Of a stretch of 44,899 nt of DNA, positions 1 through 9,075 are shown piece after piece. A program made the position numbers and the translations under genes. Under the pieces are notes generated by a model. That model worked only from the letters and a program-made list of their open reading frames with translations. It searched no databases and was not told where the DNA came from. Within the stretch, counting starts at the first letter, position 1. Every line of letters starts with the position of its first letter. The stretch lies in contig JALUTR010000180.1 of assembly GCA_027021785.1 (NCBI GenBank), positions 1 through 44,899 on the forward strand, in the 5' to 3' direction. This DNA is from Fidelibacterota bacterium. Its GTDB lineage: Bacteria > Fidelibacterota > Marinisomatia > Marinisomatales > JAADGP01.

Positions 1-1
1 A

Positions 2-169
2 AGCGAGGTATCGCACTATAACGGTTTGACCTGGTATATGTATCCGGAATTGAAAGCGTTGTTTAATGGCTCAATCTACTGGTACAGCGTTGATGTAAAG
101 GGTGATTTGGCGGCGGTGTGTGGACATCCGGGATTCAATCACGGCATCGTGGCGATTGGGAGGAGATAG
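2..169 (+). CDS. C-terminal fragment of a propeller-like surface protein (5' end outside window)
   Basis: An open frame runs from the window edge to a TAG at 167-169. The visible 55 residues (reading HYNGLTWYMYPELKALF, then a VDVKGDLAAVCGH stretch, ending HGIVAIGRR) closely resemble the last ~50 residues of the next gene (HFNGLTWDF, then ADLKGHVAAIVGY, ending HGVVARGYR). The two are therefore tandem paralogs, and this one is probably also an exported protein with beta-propeller-like repeats. The function is unknown. The assignment rests on the paralogy alone because the N-terminus is missing. Confidence 0.75.
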   Translation, partial: SEVSHYNGLTWYMYPELKALFNGSIYWYSVDVKGDLAAVCGHPGFNHGIVAIGRR

Positions 170-242
170 ATCACTTAAATGAGTATGTTCCGGGTATTCA
201 CTTTTTTGTCTGATGTAACCGTAACCGTCAATCAATGAAAAG

Positions 243-1550
243 ATGTTGTCACTGAACACACCCCGGAAACCTTTTTTATCGTCCCTTGTTTTATTGGGTT
301 TCCTCCTCCTCACCGCCTGCCCGGATGGACCGGAACCCCCACAGCGCGACACCACCATTCGCTTGAGCATAATAAACACTGGTGTCACCACCGTGAGCCT
401 GAACGTGAGCGTGGAGGATACAACTGATTCCTGGACTTTCAGTCTCTCACGTAATGATTCCATTATACTTTCAGCGGAGGTCACCGGCGCGGACACGGTG
501 GTGCGGGACGGGGGGCTTGACCCGGCCACTGCCTATCGTTACCGGGCGTACTGGCTGAGAAATGGTGAAGCTGTCGATTCCAGCACGGAAGTCCTTGCCA
601 CGACCCTGGATACGACCAGTCATAATTTCGTCTGGACAATCGATACGCTGGGAAACTACGGCAGCTACCTGAACGATGTGGCCATAATTGACGAAAATAA
701 TATCTGGGTGGTGGGGTATATCAAAAACGACAGTGGAACTTATAATGCGGCCCGTTGGAATGGGACGGAATGGGAATTGGTACTAATCGACCGAGTTGTC
801 GATTTTGATGGTGTCTTTGCATTTAGCGAAGACGAAATATGGTTTAGTGATGGATGTTTCATTTATGAATATGATGGATTAGTATTTAGTAAAAAATGGG
901 AATGTGACTGGGAAACTTATGGTCCCGGTCAGGTAAAAAATATATGGGGTAGTTCAACGAATGATATTTACTTTGTAGGCAACTCAGGTAGCATCATCCA
1001 CTACGACGGCAGCGGATTTACGAAACTGGAAACGGGCAATGAGGTGCGCTTAATCGATGTGGAAGGAACGCCGGACGGGGAGTATGTATTTATTGTTGGC
1101 TATGACTTTGTATTACCTACCCAGACAGCGGCATACATGATTCATAACGGAACTGTTGAATTGTTATATTATTCTGATGATCTATTACCACAGAATAATG
1201 AGGATTTTGGAGCTGTTTCAGGAGTAAGCGTGTATGGTGATACAGCCTACTTTGTCACTTACCAGGGTTTATGGAAATATAATTTTGTTGATAATATTTC
1301 TATTATCGATAATGTGTTTGAAATGTATGATTATTATCCCATTATTGTGCAAACATCGAATGATATATTATTAATTGGGGGTGGATTTAAATATGTCCAT
1401 TTCAACGGATTGACTTGGGATTTTAATAATGAATTATACGAACTATATAATTTTTCCGATTATGGTGCCGACCTGAAAGGTCACGTTGCTGCGATTGTTG
1501 GATATGTTAAGGGCGGCAGCCATGGTGTTGTCGCCCGTGGATACCGTTGA
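243..1550 (+). CDS. Lipoprotein with Fn3-like and beta-propeller-like repeats
   Basis: A 435-residue protein with a lipoprotein signal: a basic start, then a hydrophobic stretch ending in the lipobox LLTAC (Cys about residue 26), followed by a Pro-rich linker. Residues ~37-125 look like a fibronectin-III-like beta sandwich (a TTVSLNVSVED strand and an ATAYRYRAYW strand). From ~130 to the end there are repeated blocks of ~45 residues containing W-x-VG or Y-FVG followed by HYDG/HFNG, as in Kelch or propeller-type repeats. The likely location is the outer-membrane surface or the periplasm. No catalytic motif is visible. The gene is preceded by the tail of a paralog, so the locus carries at least two copies. 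The second half of the coding sequence is AT-richer than the first. Confidence 0.8.
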   Translation: MLSLNTPRKPFLSSLVLLGFLLLTACPDGPEPPQRDTTIRLSIINTGVTTVSLNVSVEDTTDSWTFSLSRNDSIILSAEVTGADTVVRDGGLDPATAYRYRAYWLRNGEAVDSSTEVLATTLDTTSHNFVWTIDTLGNYGSYLNDVAIIDENNIWVVGYIKNDSGTYNAARWNGTEWELVLIDRVVDFDGVFAFSEDEIWFSDGCFIYEYDGLVFSKKWECDWETYGPGQVKNIWGSSTNDIYFVGNSGSIIHYDGSGFTKLETGNEVRLIDVEGTPDGEYVFIVGYDFVLPTQTAAYMIHNGTVELLYYSDDLLPQNNEDFGAVSGVSVYGDTAYFVTYQGLWKYNFVDNISIIDNVFEMYDYYPIIVQTSNDILLIGGGFKYVHFNGLTWDFNNELYELYNFSDYGADLKGHVAAIVGYVKGGSHGVVARGYR

Positions 1551-1604
1551 TAAGGAAACTTAAGGTGAATCAGGTTATGCTATAGAAAGACTTTATTAAA
1601 GAAG

Positions 1605-1646
1605 CAAGCCCCGGCAGGAAGGACAGCAAGCCGATGCCGGGGCTTG
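1605..1646 (+). terminator. Hairpin (12-bp perfect stem) after the propeller lipoprotein
   Basis: CAAGCCCCGGCA at 1605-1616 is exactly complementary to TGCCGGGGCTTG at 1635-1646, with an 18-nt loop. It lies 55 nt after the lipoprotein stop codon. No T-tract follows, so it may be a terminator of weak form or a mRNA 3'-end stabiliser. A second, imperfect inverted repeat (CAACCTGA...CAGG near 1656 against CCTG...TCAGGTTG near 1695) lies between it and the next gene. Confidence 0.5.
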
Positions 1647-1744
1647 GATTGAACACAACCTGATAACAGGGAGTATTCGTTTAAAGTTTACTTCCTGTGT
1701 CAGGTTGAGAACAAGTAAAACAACCTGCAACATAGGAGTTCGTT

Positions 1745-2662
1745 ATGAAATACATAAAACCCGTGCAAGCAATAGCCTTTGGGTTAATACTAAATGCTAT
1801 TTGCCTGGCTGATAATTACACGGTCACTTTACAATTTGAACAAACCGAAGAAGCTTTAAGCACACTGTTTAGAGCCCAGGTATTTCCTCACCCGTTGGGA
1901 GTTCACAACGGCGATGACTACGACATATATTTATGGAATCCGGACATAGATATTGAACCGGGAGTTGTCAAATTCAATTTTACCATCTTTGCAGACGTGG
2001 TTATCGGAGGAACGCCCATTCAATACAATTACCCGTTTTCATTACCCTTGAATATTCCAGCCGGTGAATTATCGATTACCGGCATAATTGCTTTTCTGGA
2101 AGGGATACCCGCTCAAATTAACAGTATGGATGGACCTCAATGGGTTAAGGACATTATCATAGCTGAATATGAAGGGTTGGAACTTACCGTATATCCGAAT
2201 TCGCTGTTGGAAGATGCAAACGCCAACATACCTGAAAGTTGGGATTTAACCGTTGGTAATTTTGGGTTTACCTGGGCTGCTGAAACCAATCTGTTGAAGT
2301 TTACAGTCTTCACAGAAATTGAATCAAAACCATTAACCATAAACTCTGAGTACAAAAGAGGAGATACGTGGATTGGAATTAGGATGAATCCCAATGTCCC
2401 CTTAACTGTGTTAGGATACAATATCGTTCTCATAGGAGGCACTATGTGGACTAATGATAGGGACCTAAATCTCAATCTCACTCCAAACACATATGAGGGA
2501 AATGCTTTTTACATAGATTTTGGGACAACCGTAGGATCGGGAGGCGACTGGCGATTAGAAGTAAGTCTGGGTTCAGATTATGGGTTGTGGATTTACACCT
2601 ATACATTTACCGCTGAATATAATTATTGGTCTACTTTGTCTTCTTACACGGTAATACCTTAG
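1745..2662 (+). CDS. Secreted protein of unknown function, related to the N-terminal domain of the next gene
   Basis: A 305-residue protein with a Sec signal peptide (basic MKYIK, hydrophobic core, cleavage probably after residues ~20-22). The mature part is almost all predicted beta strand, with one amphipathic stretch around residues 135-150 (PQWVKDIIIAEYEGL). I recognise no family. Its first ~180 residues can be lined up by eye with residues ~25-200 of the following large protein: E..L.TLF.A near the start, an I.I..G-type strand followed by DV, then GELSI/GEFTL, then YPN. No sorting domain is seen. The 24-nt gap to the next gene suggests cotranscription. The coding sequence is AT-rich compared with the rest of the window. 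Confidence 0.7.
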   Translation: MKYIKPVQAIAFGLILNAICLADNYTVTLQFEQTEEALSTLFRAQVFPHPLGVHNGDDYDIYLWNPDIDIEPGVVKFNFTIFADVVIGGTPIQYNYPFSLPLNIPAGELSITGIIAFLEGIPAQINSMDGPQWVKDIIIAEYEGLELTVYPNSLLEDANANIPESWDLTVGNFGFTWAAETNLLKFTVFTEIESKPLTINSEYKRGDTWIGIRMNPNVPLTVLGYNIVLIGGTMWTNDRDLNLNLTPNTYEGNAFYIDFGTTVGSGGDWRLEVSLGSDYGLWIYTYTFTAEYNYWSTLSSYTVIP

Positions 2663-2686
2663 CAAATTATTAGGAAAGGAATTACA

Positions 2687-5600
2687 ATGAACATTAAAAA
2701 TAAATTCTTGATTGTCCTGATAACTGTCTTCTGCATTCAAAGTAAAGCACAGAATAATTTCAATTTAGTCATTAGTGAGGAAAATACCATTCAATCAATC
2801 TTCGATGCTTTAGTGAATGCTAACGCTTTAAACTATGGATATTATGGTGCAGGACAAGATTGGGCAATGAATGTTAACAAAATTACCTTAGATCTTGTAA
2901 CAGGCAAATCTTATAATATGAAGTTAACTGTTGATGTTTCTTTTTATATGGACCTCGATATATTAAACGGAATATTTAGCAGTACAATTAACCGAACAAT
3001 TGCCCTTTATGCAGATATATACAGCCGATACGATGAATTAACCGGAGAATTTACATTAAACCTTAGGTTGGTTGATTTTAACATTAACGATTTTCCCGAT
3101 ACTATTGAAGACTTGGCCTTTATATATCTGGTGTTCGAAAATTTAACGGTTATGAATCTTATAGATTTTTACCCGAATATCGAACCTTTATATTTCAAAT
3201 CAAACTATCCTGAAATGACAGTCACCGATGATGCGATAATATTGTCAATCCAACTCAACGATGAGATTGTAGTAGCAAATAGATCTACTTCCGATCCGAC
3301 GGGTTTTATTTCAGGTGAATTATCAATCCAAAATGTAAGCACCCCACTTTTGACAAAGAATAATCTGGCTTCTCCTTCAATAGTTTTTGCCCGACTAAAC
3401 GATGAGTACATCGCCACAACAAATAACCGAACAATTGGTGCTGAAACACATCTCACTTGGACAAATAATATTGATCATAAACTTATCACCGATGAATTTC
3501 AATTAACACAACAATACTTCACTGATGGTTTAACAGCCTGGTACCAAGAACAACAAACCGCTAACATTGCCACGAATCCCGCGGGAATAGAAATAGACTT
3601 CCACGACCCCTGGTACTACGACGAAACAACCCAAACCCAGCCCGACAACTTCCGCCCCATTACCCCCGGCCAGTACCAGGTGTTCTTGGATCAACAACCC
3701 GACCAAGGAGCCCACTACCGCCTGAAGGCGCCGCTTTTGACCAGCGCTGACGGCGAGTATTATGTGTTCAACCGCTGGGTGGCCAAAGATGCAAACGGCG
3801 CCGAATTACCCTCCGGGGGAATTTTCGTCAACGGGGAGGATGACACAACCACGGCGGTGGTCTTCACCGCGGCAACCGCGACCGTCGAGGCGGAATATTA
3901 TACGGTAACCGTCAACGGCGGAGAATTGGAAGCCTCCAACGGAAAGGTCTATCTTAATACCTCCGATTATGCCAATCTGGACGGAATATGGGCATTTGAT
4001 CAATGGACGGTAACTTCCGGTTCGGCGACGATTACCAATATTAATTCCAGAAGAACCAAAGTCACGATCAACGCCGACAATACGGTATTAAAAGTTTCAT
4101 ATGTAAACGCCATCACCACCCAGGGCAAGACGGTGGAGATTACGGCCGGGGATACGGTGACGGTTCCGCCCGGAGCCAATTACACCATCACCAACACCGA
4201 CCTGGCGATTGACGTAAACGGGGGTGTTTTAAATATGATCGGCACGGCGGAGAACCGGATTGTTCTGGATATACCGCAAGGTGGAAGTCCCTGGAGGGGG
4301 ATTTACTTATTCTCCGGTGAGCTTAATATGGAGTATGTTGATATAGGAAATTCGGAAGAAATTGATATTTTTGGAGGAAGTGTCAATATTGAAAACACTT
4401 CCTTTATTGATAACCCGGGACAGGCAATCTATATTGAGGGATATGACGCTGTTGTAACCCTCCGGGACGTAACCATTTCCGGTTCCCCCTTCGGAATCTA
4501 TGCCGATGGCAATATCGGGAAATTAGTAGTTAATAATTCCACGCTGACCGGCACAAATTCGCCCGGGAGCATAGGCCTTTTTGCCTACCGGGACGCTTCC
4601 AACATAACAATCGAAAAATCTTCAATAACCGGTTTTTCCAAAGGTCTTAAGCTCCATTTGAATAGAAATGTTCTAAGCAGCCTGGAGATTATCAACTCAA
4701 CGATAGTCGCTGCCGATACGGGTCTGTTTATCGAAACGGATTTTGTGTTTGATGATTATGACAACTATTGGAAAGATACATTGATAATTAAGAACAACAT
4801 ATTTTCGGCAAACATCCCCTATTACAGTACTGATTCCGACCCGATTCAGAACAACCCCTATGATCCGACAAGGGTTATTGGCTATAACGACACCTACTCA
4901 ATGGACGGCTCGTCCTTTGATATTTTCAACTGGGTTGGCAATAACGGCAACATCTCTGCCGATCCGTTGTTTGTTGACCCGGTCAACGGTGATTACACCC
5001 TGCAATACACCAGTCCCTGCATCGATGCCGGTGATCCCGGTTCGCCCCCGGATCCGGATGGCACAAGGGCCGACATCGGCGCCTACTATTTCCCCCAACT
5101 GCAGGGAACACTCAGTTCCGACACCACGCTTACGCAATCCACCCGCATCTCCGGCGACCTGACGGCGCAGAATATCACCGTCTCCTCCGGCGCAACCCTG
5201 GTCGTTGATCCCGGAGTAACCGTAAAGTTCAACGGCGGCAAAAGGCTGCGGGTCTATGGCGCCTTAAAAGCCGAAGGGACGGCCGGCTCCCCCATCCGGT
5301 TTACCTCCGCCGGCACAACCCCCGGCCCCGGCGACTGGTACGGCATCGAATTTGGAGACTCCAGTGCAGATGAGGAATGCGTCATCAAGTACGCCGATAT
5401 CGAATACGCCGTAAACGGAATCAATTGTTACCGGGCCAATCCCAGGATTGAGAACAACACCATTTCCAACAGCTCAAATTACGGCATCTATCTCTATTAT
5501 TCCTCGCCAACCATAAAAAACAACAACATCCAATATTCCTATTGGAGAGGCATCTACGGCTACGCATCCGACCCGTATATTGAAAACGACACCCTCACCT

Positions 5601-7000
5601 ACAATTCGGATGGTGTTTATTTCTACTACTCTTCCAACCCCCGGTTGTACAATAACACCATCAACAACAACGACATTGGCGTCTATTCCGAAAAAAGCTC
5701 TCCCAAACTCGGTCCCATATCCGGTTCGGGTAAAGGGAACAATGTGATAACCGGGAATTATATTGGTATTTTTGCGTATTACTACGCCAACCCGTTTTTA
5801 GGAAGCACCGATTCGGAGAACAATCGGATCGGCGGACATAATTCCGTATATGGAGTAAATGGCGATATTGGTCATCAAAACGTAAGGGCCATTTCGAACT
5901 CCGATGTGGACGCCCAGTGGAACTGGTGGGGAGCCTTTCCTCCCCCTTCTAACCGTTTTTATACCGACGGCACTTCCACCATTGATTATTCGAATCCCCT
6001 TTCCTCCGATCCCAACGGCGGCGATCAGGGTGGTACCCTGGCCTTCGGGTTTGCCTCGGAACTTACGCGCAAGAAAACCACCCTGGCCGGCAGCCCCGCC
6101 GTGCGCGGGAACAAACCCGACACCACCACCGCGGCCGGACTTGCAGGATACGCCAAGGACCTCCGGCTGTACGGTAAACACGACCAGGCTATCCGGATGT
6201 ACAAATCCCTGATCCGCAAGTTCTCCGACACCCCCGAAGCACAGCAGGCCCTGGTACGCGTGATTTCACTCTACCGGGAAACCAAAACAAGGGGCTTAAG
6301 CGGATACCTAAACGGTCTGATTAACCGCCGCGGGATGGACGAACGCCTGCGAACCATTGCCTCCGACTTTCTCATCGGCGCCTATGTGGATGAGGGGGAC
6401 ATAAGCAAGGCCGTCGGCGCCGCGGGAAGGATCATCAAACGCTTTCCCGGTACCGAACATGAATACACGGCCCTGTTTGAACTGTTCACAATCTATCACA
6501 ATGAGTTAAACGACAGTACCAAAGCGGCGGAAACGTTGGCGGTAATGAAACGCAAGTATCCCGATTACCGACTGACCATGACAGCGCAGGTGGCCCTGGG
6601 CGAGGAGGTGGACCTCTCCAAACTCCGGGATTTCGGTAACCTGCGGGGTGGCAAGGAAACGGCCGCGGAGATGGAAGAGCCCCTGCCCAAGGAGTACCGT
6701 TTGGGGAACAACTATCCCAATCCCTTTAACCCCACCACGGTAATCCCTTACGAACTGCCGGTGGACTCTTACGTGAGCCTGGTGATCTATGACCTGCTGG
6801 GCAGGGAAATCGTTAAGCTCATAGACGGTGAAATGACCGCCGGTTTCCGCCAGGTTGAATGGAACGGGAAAGACCGCTTCGGGAACCAGGTCGGCAGCGG
6901 GGTCTATCTCTACCGCATCTCCGCCCGCGGTATGGACAGCAATGAGCCCGCCGGACAGCGATCCTTTGCCCGCTCGGGGAAGATGGTCCTGGTCAGGTAA
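2687..7000 (+). CDS. Large secreted beta-helix/TPR protein with C-terminal type IX-style sorting domain
   Basis: A 1437-residue exported protein. In order: a signal peptide (residues 1-21); an N-terminal domain (~25-280) resembling the preceding gene's product; a repeat domain (~395-475) of the kind with TVTVNGGE and FDQWTV strands; parallel beta-helix repeats (~480-1080) with many short turns such as IENNTIS, IKNNNIQYS and LYNNTINNN, like NosD or pectate-lyase-fold proteins; two to four TPR-like helical repeats (~1148-1305, QAIRMYKSLIRKF); and a C-terminal domain (~1338-1437) starting LGNNYPNPFNPTTVIPY and ending with the VYLYRI-type strand. That last domain is the FlgD-Ig-like/type IX sorting domain of FCB bacteria. 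The protein is probably displayed on, or released from, the cell surface; its substrate is unknown. Base composition changes near nt 3540-3600: the 5' part is AT-rich and the rest GC-rich, which suggests domain shuffling. Confidence 0.85.
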   Translation: MNIKNKFLIVLITVFCIQSKAQNNFNLVISEENTIQSIFDALVNANALNYGYYGAGQDWAMNVNKITLDLVTGKSYNMKLTVDVSFYMDLDILNGIFSSTINRTIALYADIYSRYDELTGEFTLNLRLVDFNINDFPDTIEDLAFIYLVFENLTVMNLIDFYPNIEPLYFKSNYPEMTVTDDAIILSIQLNDEIVVANRSTSDPTGFISGELSIQNVSTPLLTKNNLASPSIVFARLNDEYIATTNNRTIGAETHLTWTNNIDHKLITDEFQLTQQYFTDGLTAWYQEQQTANIATNPAGIEIDFHDPWYYDETTQTQPDNFRPITPGQYQVFLDQQPDQGAHYRLKAPLLTSADGEYYVFNRWVAKDANGAELPSGGIFVNGEDDTTTAVVFTAATATVEAEYYTVTVNGGELEASNGKVYLNTSDYANLDGIWAFDQWTVTSGSATITNINSRRTKVTINADNTVLKVSYVNAITTQGKTVEITAGDTVTVPPGANYTITNTDLAIDVNGGVLNMIGTAENRIVLDIPQGGSPWRGIYLFSGELNMEYVDIGNSEEIDIFGGSVNIENTSFIDNPGQAIYIEGYDAVVTLRDVTISGSPFGIYADGNIGKLVVNNSTLTGTNSPGSIGLFAYRDASNITIEKSSITGFSKGLKLHLNRNVLSSLEIINSTIVAADTGLFIETDFVFDDYDNYWKDTLIIKNNIFSANIPYYSTDSDPIQNNPYDPTRVIGYNDTYSMDGSSFDIFNWVGNNGNISADPLFVDPVNGDYTLQYTSPCIDAGDPGSPPDPDGTRADIGAYYFPQLQGTLSSDTTLTQSTRISGDLTAQNITVSSGATLVVDPGVTVKFNGGKRLRVYGALKAEGTAGSPIRFTSAGTTPGPGDWYGIEFGDSSADEECVIKYADIEYAVNGINCYRANPRIENNTISNSSNYGIYLYYSSPTIKNNNIQYSYWRGIYGYASDPYIENDTLTYNSDGVYFYYSSNPRLYNNTINNNDIGVYSEKSSPKLGPISGSGKGNNVITGNYIGIFAYYYANPFLGSTDSENNRIGGHNSVYGVNGDIGHQNVRAISNSDVDAQWNWWGAFPPPSNRFYTDGTSTIDYSNPLSSDPNGGDQGGTLAFGFASELTRKKTTLAGSPAVRGNKPDTTTAAGLAGYAKDLRLYGKHDQAIRMYKSLIRKFSDTPEAQQALVRVISLYRETKTRGLSGYLNGLINRRGMDERLRTIASDFLIGAYVDEGDISKAVGAAGRIIKRFPGTEHEYTALFELFTIYHNELNDSTKAAETLAVMKRKYPDYRLTMTAQVALGEEVDLSKLRDFGNLRGGKETAAEMEEPLPKEYRLGNNYPNPFNPTTVIPYELPVDSYVSLVIYDLLGREIVKLIDGEMTAGFRQVEWNGKDRFGNQVGSGVYLYRISARGMDSNEPAGQRSFARSGKMVLVR

Positions 7001-7020
7001 CCGCGGAAACAGTGACTTCA

Positions 7021-7056
7021 GGAAGCGCGCCGGGATTTACTCTCCGGCGCGCTTCC
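7021..7056 (+). terminator. Strong hairpin terminator after the beta-helix protein
   Basis: GGAAGCGCGCCGG (7021-7033) pairs perfectly with CCGGCGCGCTTCC (7044-7056): a 13-bp GC-rich stem with a 10-nt loop, starting 20 nt after the stop codon at 7000. There is no clear T-tract downstream, so its termination efficiency is uncertain. Confidence 0.65.
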
Positions 7057-7105
7057 CGCCTGTGATATCCGGGAAATGATAGCATTTAAGGCCCAGGAAA
7101 TCGAA

Positions 7106-7151
7106 TCCTTTTTGTGCAGGATCAGGAGATCCTGCACGATCATAAAAAGGA
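7106..7151. repeat. Two-part inverted repeat upstream of the O-antigen ligase-like gene
   Basis: GTGCAGGATC (7114-7123) and GATCCTGCAC (7128-7137) form a perfect 10-bp stem with the 4-nt loop AGGA. The flanks TCCTTTTT (7106-7113) and AAAAAGGA (7144-7151) extend the pairing across a 6-nt bulge. The possible GTG start at 7114 lies inside this stem, which argues that the real start is the ATG at 7198. The repeat may be a second terminator, a leader structure or an operator. Confidence 0.5.
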
Positions 7152-7197
7152 CAAAGGACGTAGTCCGAACCCCGACCTTTTCGTTGCGATCTGCCAA

Positions 7198-9075
7198 ATG
7201 AAACCAAATTCCTCGCTGACAAATCGATTTTATCGATGGTCGATAACCGGAACGCTCGTTCTGGTCCTGCTTCTTTTTTATGATCGGATGATGTGGAGTT
7301 TTCAGGCCCCCAAAAACCTGTTTCTTCAAATTGCCGTTTTCGGAGTTCTCTTCCTCCATTTCTTAAAACCGAGAACGAATTTCCGGTTCGGCCTGCTCGA
7401 TTCCGTCGTCCTGTTCCGGCTGGTGTTTATTGTCCTGCTTACCGTTTTTTGGGGGAATACCGACGACCTTTTCACCCGGCTGGATGTGCTCGCGTACCTG
7501 ACCCTTTTTTATTTTCTGGTTCAACTGAGCTTCCCGACGGACGGGCACGGCCTCACTGACCCGGCCGGCAAGTATTTTTCGTGGCTATCACTTACCGGCA
7601 CGCTTATCGCCGTTTACGGCATCATGCAATATTTCGGAATGGACATTTTTTACCCGCGGGGATATTCGTACTATGAATCAAGAGTGGTCGGCACTTTTGG
7701 GAATGCCAATACAATGGGAGGCTTTCTGGCTGCGGTTTTTCCGTTTGCCGTCTATGTCACGTTCCTTGCGGCGAATAAAAAACAAAAAATCTTCCGGGTG
7801 GTCTGCTCCCTGTTGATGATTACGGCGATTATCCTGACCCTGAGCCGGGGGGCCTGGATGGCGTTGTCCGTGGTACTGTTGATTGCGGGATATTTCGCCG
7901 CGCGGAAAAGGATGGGAACACTTTTTGCCAAACGTTCCTACCGGGTCGGCACCGTTGTACTGGTTGCCGGGATTCTCCTCCTCCTGGCCTGGCAGGTTTA
8001 CCAGTTGAACCCCTCCTCGGCCAGGGGTAGATTTTTCGTGTGGAAAATAAGTTTGAAAATGATCGCCGATCATCCGCTGACCGGCATCGGTTACGGCCGG
8101 TACGGAACACGCTACCTGGACTACCAGGCGGACTACTCTGACGATCCGCGCAACGCCCCGGATTTCGACCGGGCGGCAAACATAAAACAGGCCCATAACG
8201 AGTATTTACAGGTCCTGGCCGAAACCGGCGTCATCGGATTCATCCTGTTTTTGTCCGTCTTTATTATCGCCTGCCGAAATATCGCAGATCTGGTCAAAGC
8301 GGCCGGAAAGGATAAAAAGGAACGGGCGCTGGCCTTGGCCCTGGCCTCATCCCTGACAATCACAGCGTTGCACTCGCTGGTCGACAGTCCCCTGCATACT
8401 TTGCCGGTGAATATCCTTTTTTACTTTGTTCTTGGTCTGATCTCGTTCGGAACCAAAAGTATCGGCCGTAAATATGAGCGGCTCCCGGAAAGAACCGGGA
8501 TCGAATTTTCGTTCAATAACCATTGGTCATTGGCGCTTATCGCCTTTGGAATCTTTGCCTGGGGTTCATTCGACGCGGTCAGAAAAGCGAACGGTTACAT
8601 TGCCTGGCGCAAGGGTCAGGATTACGTGGCGCGCGGGGAATGGTACAGGGGCATAGAAGAATACGAAAAAGCAACCCGGATATTGACCGGCGCGGGGGAA
8701 CTCCGGTTCCATCTCGGCGCCGCCTATGCCTACACCCGGCAGCCTGAAAAAGCATTGGCCTGTTTCAAAACGGCGCAGGCTACGTTTAACGATAAAAATC
8801 TTCATATAACGAAAGGTTCGGCGCTCTACCAAACAGGACGGTACGAGGAAGCGGAAGCAAGTTTCAGAACGGCCTTAAGAATGTACCCGAAACTTCTGCT
8901 TCCGCGTTTATGGCTCGCGGAAATGTACCTCAACAGGGGGAAAGTCCCGGACGCTGTCACGGAATTGAAAACCATTACAACCATCCAGCCAAAGGTAATT
9001 ACCGATGAAATCAGGAGTATCAAAAAAGATGCGGAAAAATTGCTTGAAATTTATGCTGCCGAAAAAACCCAATAA
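7198..9075 (+). CDS. O-antigen ligase/polymerase-family membrane protein with C-terminal TPRs
   Basis: A 625-residue protein with about ten to twelve hydrophobic segments over residues ~12-460, then a helical repeat tail (~475-610) with TPR signatures such as EKALACFKTAQ and RYEEAEASFRTALRMYP. The Wzy_C/WaaL hallmarks are present: NANTMGGFLAAVFPF in one membrane segment, LSRGAWMAL, and HNEYLQVLAETGVIGF after a large periplasmic loop. The family joins undecaprenyl-linked glycans to lipid A or other acceptors, or polymerises O-units, on the periplasmic side of the inner membrane. The GTG at 7114 would add 28 residues, but it sits in a hairpin and its leader does not look like coding sequence, so the ATG at 7198 is preferred, although no good ribosome binding site is visible. 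The end overlaps the next gene. Ligase or polymerase cannot be decided from sequence. Confidence 0.82.
   Translation: MKPNSSLTNRFYRWSITGTLVLVLLLFYDRMMWSFQAPKNLFLQIAVFGVLFLHFLKPRTNFRFGLLDSVVLFRLVFIVLLTVFWGNTDDLFTRLDVLAYLTLFYFLVQLSFPTDGHGLTDPAGKYFSWLSLTGTLIAVYGIMQYFGMDIFYPRGYSYYESRVVGTFGNANTMGGFLAAVFPFAVYVTFLAANKKQKIFRVVCSLLMITAIILTLSRGAWMALSVVLLIAGYFAARKRMGTLFAKRSYRVGTVVLVAGILLLLAWQVYQLNPSSARGRFFVWKISLKMIADHPLTGIGYGRYGTRYLDYQADYSDDPRNAPDFDRAANIKQAHNEYLQVLAETGVIGFILFLSVFIIACRNIADLVKAAGKDKKERALALALASSLTITALHSLVDSPLHTLPVNILFYFVLGLISFGTKSIGRKYERLPERTGIEFSFNNHWSLALIAFGIFAWGSFDAVRKANGYIAWRKGQDYVARGEWYRGIEEYEKATRILTGAGELRFHLGAAYAYTRQPEKALACFKTAQATFNDKNLHITKGSALYQTGRYEEAEASFRTALRMYPKLLLPRLWLAEMYLNRGKVPDAVTELKTITTIQPKVITDEIRSIKKDAEKLLEIYAAEKTQ

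Noticed and set aside
1652-1710. Imperfect inverted repeat with CAACCTGA and TCAGGTTG arms
   Set aside because: The pairing is interrupted and the loop is long; it was mentioned with the neighbouring hairpin but not counted as a separate feature.
4860-5162. Plus-strand 100-residue frame inside the beta-helix gene
   Set aside because: Its composition (Thr/Pro-rich) is the result of reading the large gene in another frame, and no ribosome site supports it.
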